A DNA stretch of 64,000 nt from Enterovibrio gelatinilyticus (GTDB taxonomy: Bacteria > Pseudomonadota > Gammaproteobacteria > Enterobacterales > Vibrionaceae): NCBI RefSeq assembly GCF_028683095.1, contig NZ_JAJUBC010000014.1:1-64000 (forward strand), read 5' to 3'. A program made the translations under genes and the position numbers. Under the pieces are notes generated by a model, which saw only the letters and a list, made by a program, of their open reading frames with translations, was not told where the DNA came from and did not search any database. Of the stretch, positions 59,908 to 64,000 are shown piece by piece. How positions within the stretch are numbered: the first letter of the stretch is position 1; every line of letters starts with the position of its first letter.

Positions 59908-62166
59908 CTATTTTCCTACTCGGATGAGACCACCCAAGTGATAGCGTTCTAAAAAGTCTTCCGAGGCTTTTCGAATTTCACCGGTTAAACAAAGTTGTTG
60001 CATCGCTACTACGTGTTTTTGCAATGCCTTTGACGGAATATGACGCAATACGTATTTAATTTTAGCGACGCTACGCGTGTTCATACTCAGTTGACGATAG
60101 CCCATGCCGACCAGCAAAGCAGCCCCTATGGGATCGCCAGCAAACTCGCCACACACGCTCACAGGAAGCTTTAACCGCTGACTGTTAAGTAGTATTTGAT
60201 GCAATACGGCGAGCACAGACGGGTGGAATGTATCATACACGTCTGCAACACGAGCATTGTTTCGATCGACCGCCAATAAGTATTGCGTCAAATCATTCGT
60301 CCCTACCGATAGAAAATCGATATGAGGAGCAATTGCATCAAATTGATAAAGCACAGAGGGGACTTCAACCATGATGCCCAAACGCGGCTTGTTCAACGTC
60401 TTACCTTCAAGCACGGCTAACTCTGCCACCTCTGTGAAAGCGCGGTCGACCAGCGCCTTCGCCTCTAACAGTTCAGAAAGACCGGAGATCATTGGCAAAA
60501 GAATGGCGAGGTTATCTATCCCAATACTCGCGCGAAGCATAGCGCGAACCTGAATGAGAAAAATATCAGGATGATCAAGCGTAAAGCGAATACCACGCCA
60601 ACCTAAAAAAGGATTGTCTTCTTCGATTTTCAAATACGGTAACGGTTTATCACCACCGATATCCAAAGTACGCATGACGACAGACTGTGTCGGATAGCTA
60701 TCAAGAATCGATCGGTATTGCTTCACCTGATCATCTTCGGAAGGAAAACTTCTCTGCATCAAAAACGGCACTTCGGTACGATACAAACCCACACCATCTA
60801 CGCCGCGGTTGATGGCAATGCTGGTATCTGCACTCAACCCCGCATTGAGGTAGATCTCGACACGCACCCCATCGGCAGTTTCAGTTTGCCGAGTAAACGT
60901 GCTATCAACTTCCTGCTGTAACTCGAACTCTTCATCACGAAGGCGTTTGTACTCTTCGAGAATAGGCTCCGATGGTTCCACCAGCACACGGCCTTTGAAG
61001 CCATCCAAAACCACATTCTTTTGATGAATCAATTGAGGGTTGAATTCCACCCCCATCACTGCAGGAATACCCAAAGCACGCGCTAAAATCGCGGCATGAG
61101 CATTCACGGCCCCTTCTTCTGCAACCACTCCCGCTAAACTTTCTCTTGGAATAGCAGCGAGCATCGCCGCCGTTAGTTCTCGGGCAAAAAGGACGACAGG
61201 TTCATCAAAGTTCCATTGCTTTGTTTGCTGGTTTTCGAGGAAATACAGCAAGCGCTGACCCAGCTCTTTCACATCACTCGCACGCTCACGAAGATAAGGG
61301 TCTGACATATTTTCAAAACGAACGGCGAACGCATCTATCGTTTGCTTAACCGCCCACTCAGCAAGATCGCCTTGCTGAATATGTTCATTCATCGCTTTGC
61401 GAAGCACGGGATCGTTCAGCAAGTGGATAAACAGATCGAAGATCGCCAGAGTGTCTTGATTGAGTTCGTTATCCAGACGCTTTCGCAAGCGGCGAAAATC
61501 AGCAACCGCTGCACCGATGGCAGAATCAAGACGATCGCGTTCTTGTTGGTTATCCAAGCAAGATGCAGGGAATACCAAGTCCAACCGCGGCTGCGAGACA
61601 TCACACCACGCCTTGGCAATGGCAACGCCAGGGGAAGCTGCAGCCCCCTGCAGCAGCAAAGTGCCTTTGACATTGCTCGGCCACAAGCCTTGTGCTTTGG
61701 CATGAGCAAAAACAACGGCTAGTTGCGCAGACAGTGTGACGAGAAAAGACTCCTCGCTTTCATCAAATTGGCGAGAATCTCTTTGCTGAACCACCAAAAC
61801 ACCCAAAACCTGACGGCGATAGATAATTGGCGTACCAAGAAAAGAGTTAAAGAGGTCTTCACCGATATCAGGGAAATGTTTGAAGTCATTGTGCTCGCTA
61901 GCATTCGCAAGATTGATAGGCTCAGCGCGACGACCAACGAGGCCAACGAGGCCTTCGCTAAAAGACAATGTAACAGGGCGAGATTGGGCATTGAGGCCTT
62001 GGGTGGCCATCAATTCATAGACTTTGCGATCATGATCCGCGATATAAACAGAGCAACACTCTGTACTCATCGCCGAGCAGGTTTCACTCACAAGAGTATT
62101 GAGCGCTTGCTTAACGTCACTGGATGACGCCACGTTATTTACGATATCTCGCAGTTTCGTCAGCAT
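59908..62166 (-). CDS. ptsP: PEP-protein phosphotransferase PtsP (enzyme I-Ntr)
   Basis: A 752-residue first component of the nitrogen PTS (E. coli PtsP 748). An N-terminal GAF domain (about 15-160) is followed by the enzyme I body. The phosphorylated His is in GAVNAHAAILARALGIPAV (about residue 357), and the PEP-site segment SVGTNDLTQYLLAVDRN is complete. It passes phosphate to NPr and EIIA-Ntr, linking nitrogen and K+ control. It lies 59 bp downstream of rppH; a 19-bp repeat fills much of that gap. Confidence 0.97.
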   Translation of the reverse strand: MLTKLRDIVNNVASSSDVKQALNTLVSETCSAMSTECCSVYIADHDRKVYELMATQGLNAQSRPVTLSFSEGLVGLVGRRAEPINLANASEHNDFKHFPDIGEDLFNSFLGTPIIYRRQVLGVLVVQQRDSRQFDESEESFLVTLSAQLAVVFAHAKAQGLWPSNVKGTLLLQGAAASPGVAIAKAWCDVSQPRLDLVFPASCLDNQQERDRLDSAIGAAVADFRRLRKRLDNELNQDTLAIFDLFIHLLNDPVLRKAMNEHIQQGDLAEWAVKQTIDAFAVRFENMSDPYLRERASDVKELGQRLLYFLENQQTKQWNFDEPVVLFARELTAAMLAAIPRESLAGVVAEEGAVNAHAAILARALGIPAVMGVEFNPQLIHQKNVVLDGFKGRVLVEPSEPILEEYKRLRDEEFELQQEVDSTFTRQTETADGVRVEIYLNAGLSADTSIAINRGVDGVGLYRTEVPFLMQRSFPSEDDQVKQYRSILDSYPTQSVVMRTLDIGGDKPLPYLKIEEDNPFLGWRGIRFTLDHPDIFLIQVRAMLRASIGIDNLAILLPMISGLSELLEAKALVDRAFTEVAELAVLEGKTLNKPRLGIMVEVPSVLYQFDAIAPHIDFLSVGTNDLTQYLLAVDRNNARVADVYDTFHPSVLAVLHQILLNSQRLKLPVSVCGEFAGDPIGAALLVGMGYRQLSMNTRSVAKIKYVLRHIPSKALQKHVVAMQQLCLTGEIRKASEDFLERYHLGGLIRVGK

Positions 62167-62187
62167 CGGCGCCCTCGAAGTCTTCCC

Positions 62188-62243
62188 TTAGTACTTGGCA
62201 GATCCTCTAGTACTTAGCTGATCTTCTAGTACTTAGCTGATCC
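62188..62243 (-). repeat. 19-bp tandem repeat, three copies, at the rppH stop codon
   Basis: Three nearly identical 19-bp units (GGATCAGCTAAGTACTAGA type on the - strand) start inside the last codons of rppH and run into the rppH-ptsP gap. Each unit contains the sequence for the AKY-stop end. Confidence 0.85.
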
Positions 62244-62753
62244 TCGTTTGCTTTTACTACGTTTTACTTTTCGCTCACGAAAAGGCATCGCAATAGCAGC
62301 AAACTCTTTCATTGCGCGTCGGTAAACATCACGCTTAAACGACACCACTTGTCTCACCGGATACCAGTAGCTTACCCAACGCCAGCCATCGAACTCTGGC
62401 GTACCACTTCGCTGCATGTTCACTTTTGACTCGTCACATTCAAGCTTCAGCAAAAACCACTTTTGCTTCTGCCCAATACACACCGGCTTTGAATCCCAAC
62501 GAACTAGACGCTTTGGCAACTTATATCTTAGCCAATGGCGACTTGTCGCCAGTATCTTCACGTCTTTTTTAGAGAGTCCTACTTCCTCGTATAACTCTCT
62601 ATACATGGCTTGCTCGGGCGTTTCACCGTCATCAATACCACCTTGTGGGAATTGCCAGGAATGTTGTCCATATCGACGAGCCCAGAGAACCTGACCGTGG
62701 CTGTTACATATTACAATCCCTACATTGGGACGGTAACCATCGCCATCTATCAC
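62226..62753 (-). CDS. rppH: RNA pyrophosphohydrolase RppH (Nudix)
   Basis: A 175-residue enzyme that removes pyrophosphate from mRNA 5' ends and so starts RNase E-dependent decay. The Nudix box runs from [12 protein letters not shown] to RELYEEVGL, and the [11 protein letters not shown] and [13 protein letters not shown] segments match E. coli RppH (176). The start is GTG at 62753 ([13 protein letters not shown]), with GGGG upstream; the longer open frame to 62891 has no match. The basic C-terminal tail ([15 protein letters not shown]) ends in the repeat noted at 62188. Confidence 0.95.
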   Translation of the reverse strand: MIDGDGYRPNVGIVICNSHGQVLWARRYGQHSWQFPQGGIDDGETPEQAMYRELYEEVGLSKKDVKILATSRHWLRYKLPKRLVRWDSKPVCIGQKQKWFLLKLECDESKVNMQRSGTPEFDGWRWVSYWYPVRQVVSFKRDVYRRAMKEFAAIAMPFRERKVKRSKSKRGSAKY

Positions 62754-62938
62754 TGGACGACCCCAAATATAAATCTCTATTAACAGTGATTTTTTCACAC
62801 TATGTGCACAGTGGTAAACAAACATTGTGAATGAAACGCATTTTTTGGGGAGTTCAACCGCCTTTAGGGATAAAACAAGTGCCAGCACCAAGTTATAAAC
62901 AACCCGATGAGACTAAGCGCACATTTATTCACGCTTTC

Positions 62939-62947
62939 TGTGGATAG
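62939..62947 (-). promoter_or_regulatory. DnaA-box-like 9-mer, near match
   Basis: TGTGGATAG on the + strand is one base off the DnaA box complement TGTGGATAA. Confidence 0.35.
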
Positions 62948-62972
62948 ATTTGTGAAGAACACCATTTAAACT

Positions 62973-63006
62973 GAATTGAAGCAAGTTGCATCACTTGATC
63001 CAATTC
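62973..63006. repeat. 34-base imperfect palindrome
   Basis: 14-bp arms, GAATTGAAGCAAGT and the complement of ACTTGATCCAATTC, match at 12 positions around a TGCATC centre. It is a possible operator. Confidence 0.65.
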
Positions 63007-63022
63007 GAACCCCTTCAGTTCA

Positions 63023-63052
63023 AAATCAACTTAAATCAATTAAAATCAATTC
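63023..63052. repeat. Three helically phased 10-bp repeats
   Basis: AAATCAACTT, AAATCAATTA and AAATCAATTC follow each other at exactly 10 bp, near one helical turn. Confidence 0.65.
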
Positions 63053-63262
63053 GTTAAAATTGAAATATGCGAAGAGCAATAAATAAACCCTCATCAGAAA
63101 CAGCAAAGATCTTAAAGTGTTCAAAGATCCACCAAAGTAACAGTTACTCACACCATTCGTACGATTAGCCACCAATCATGGCATAAATTTGAGTAATCAA
63201 TGCGTTAAAAGCACTGTATAAGCATCCATGTACTTTGAATTTAACGTTTACGCCCCCACCCT

Positions 63263-63271
63263 TGTGGATAA
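63263..63271 (-). promoter_or_regulatory. Perfect DnaA-box 9-mer
   Basis: TGTGGATAA is the exact complement of TTATCCACA, the strong DnaA box, 112 bases before mutH. Such a 9-mer can occur by chance. Confidence 0.45.
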
Positions 63272-63383
63272 CCTTTAAAATGCATGTTGTTCAACTCGAT
63301 CCTTACCGTCACAATGACAAAGGCTGGCGTTTTCATCGCTGGGCTGATAGTTTTTCGCCGATTGTTACTGATAGGAATACTCA

Positions 63384-64000
63384 ATGATCCTTCCTCCAAC
63401 CTCAGAGCAAGAGCTGCTTGAGCGCGCTTACACACTCGCAGGCTTTACGCTCGGAGAACTTGCCTCTCTACAGGGTATTGACTGCCCAGCGGATCTTCGT
63501 CGTGAGAAAGGATGGGTGGGAATGCTGTTGGAAAGCTGCCTTGGCGCAACTGCCGGAAGTAAACCGGAGCAGGATTTTCAGGATCTTGGCATCGAGTTAA
63601 AGTCGATCCCTGTCAGTCATACGGGTAAACCGCTGGAAACTACTTTTGTGTGTGTCGCCCCATTAACTGGCGTGCACGGACTCACCTGGGAAAACAGCCA
63701 CATCCGCAACAAATTATCAAAAGTACTGTGGGTTCCAGTAGAGGGAGAAAGAGAAATACCCCTTGCAGAACGGCATGTCGGTATGCCTCTTATGTGGCAA
63801 CCCTCGGCAGAGGAAGAGCATCAACTTAAAGCCGATTGGGAAGAACTAATGGAATTTATCGTGCTGGGGAAAGTGCATGAAATCTCAGCAAGGCATGGAG
63901 AGTATCTTCAGCTTCGTCCTAAAGCCGCTAACAGCAAAGTTACAACCGAAGCGTACGGCGCAAAAGGCCAGCCGATTAAGACACTACCTAGAGGGTTTTA
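63384..64000 (+). CDS. mutH: DNA mismatch repair endonuclease MutH (5' part, cut by window end)
   Basis: 205 complete codons are visible from ATG 63384 and the frame runs off the window. MutH nicks the unmethylated strand at hemimethylated GATC after activation by MutL, so its presence predicts Dam-directed repair. Active-site residues are seen: Glu50, Asp64, Glu71 and Lys73 (DLGIELK), matching E56, D70, E77 and K79 of E. coli MutH. Most of the roughly 220-229-residue protein is present. It is divergent from rppH, as in other gammaproteobacteria. Confidence 0.95.
   Translation, partial: MILPPTSEQELLERAYTLAGFTLGELASLQGIDCPADLRREKGWVGMLLESCLGATAGSKPEQDFQDLGIELKSIPVSHTGKPLETTFVCVAPLTGVHGLTWENSHIRNKLSKVLWVPVEGEREIPLAERHVGMPLMWQPSAEEEHQLKADWEELMEFIVLGKVHEISARHGEYLQLRPKAANSKVTTEAYGAKGQPIKTLPRGF

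Larger units (their letters stand above)
62754..63383. other. Long rppH-mutH divergent spacer
   Basis: 630 bases with no credible gene; the - strand frame at 63241-63435 lies across the mutH start. It holds two DnaA-box-like 9-mers (62939-62947 and 63263-63271), a 34-base imperfect palindrome (62973-63006), and three 10-bp A/T-rich repeats (63023-63052). mutH starts at 63384. Confidence 0.6.

Noticed and set aside
63263-63271. Replication origin suggested by DnaA boxes
   Set aside because: Only one perfect and one near match lie 320 bases apart, without a dnaA/gidA or rctB context, so an origin is not supported.
63241-63435. 64-residue - strand frame across the mutH start
   Set aside because: No family match, and it overlaps the well-supported mutH N-terminus.

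Overview
The window is a piece of a gammaproteobacterial main chromosome, almost certainly Vibrio. It carries hlyU next to rpsT, an OmpU-type porin between greA and dacB, an NptA-type Na+/phosphate cotransporter, a RocS-like GGDEF-EAL gene beside ubiU/ubiV, and a type I secretion substrate with the VC_A0849-type C-terminus common in Vibrio. From memory, most of the gene order resembles V. cholerae chromosome I around dacB-ompU-greA...pnp-nlpI and ispH...mutH. I could not run any search, so the species is not assigned.

Layout. (1) 1-11.1 kb, + strand: the 3' end of a giant RTX-type adhesin, then its LapB/LapC/TolC type I secretion system, an OmpA-like lipoprotein and a LapD-like c-di-GMP receptor with degenerate GGDEF and EAL domains. 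(2) 11.1-17.6 kb: rimI-holD and yhbS-ubiT on the - strand, then a RocS-like GGDEF-EAL gene and ubiU-ubiV on the + strand. UbiT/U/V support O2-independent ubiquinone synthesis. (3) 17.7-33.6 kb, - strand: an RNA and translation block of nlpI, pnp, rpsO, truB, rbfA, infB, nusA, rimP, initiator tRNA-Met, tRNA-Leu(GAG), secG, glmM, folP, ftsH and rlmE. (4) 33.7-37.5 kb: yhbY, greA, ompU and dacB. (5) 37.5-46.2 kb, - strand: an mgtE-type Mg2+ transporter with a long structured leader, then carAB, dapB, ispH and fkpB. (6) 46.4-52.4 kb, - strand: murJ, ribF, ileS and lspA. (7) 52.7-64 kb: rpsT (+), hlyU, nhaR and nhaA (-), nptA (+), thyA, lgt, a TSUP permease, ptsP and rppH (-), and the 5' part of mutH (+), cut by the window end.

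How the parts work together. Two c-di-GMP modules lie within 5 kb of each other: a predicted non-catalytic receptor controlling adhesin retention, and an intact GGDEF-EAL enzyme. The centre is a dense housekeeping region in which gene overlaps, terminators and hairpins can be read directly. NhaA/NhaR and NptA are neighbouring Na+-linked transport genes, as expected for a marine organism.

Most of the window is conserved core genome and I see no insertion sequence, prophage, CRISPR array or toxin-antitoxin pair. The best leads are regulatory: a putative 14-codon leader peptide (two adjacent Pro codons) ahead of mgtE; three PHO-box-like 7-mers at 11-bp spacing just upstream of nptA; a 19-bp triplication of the rppH stop region; a structured rppH-mutH spacer; an array of hairpins between the initiator tRNA and rimP; a 12-bp perfect inverted repeat between ubiT and rocS; and a LapD locus with no LapG protease gene where one would be expected.
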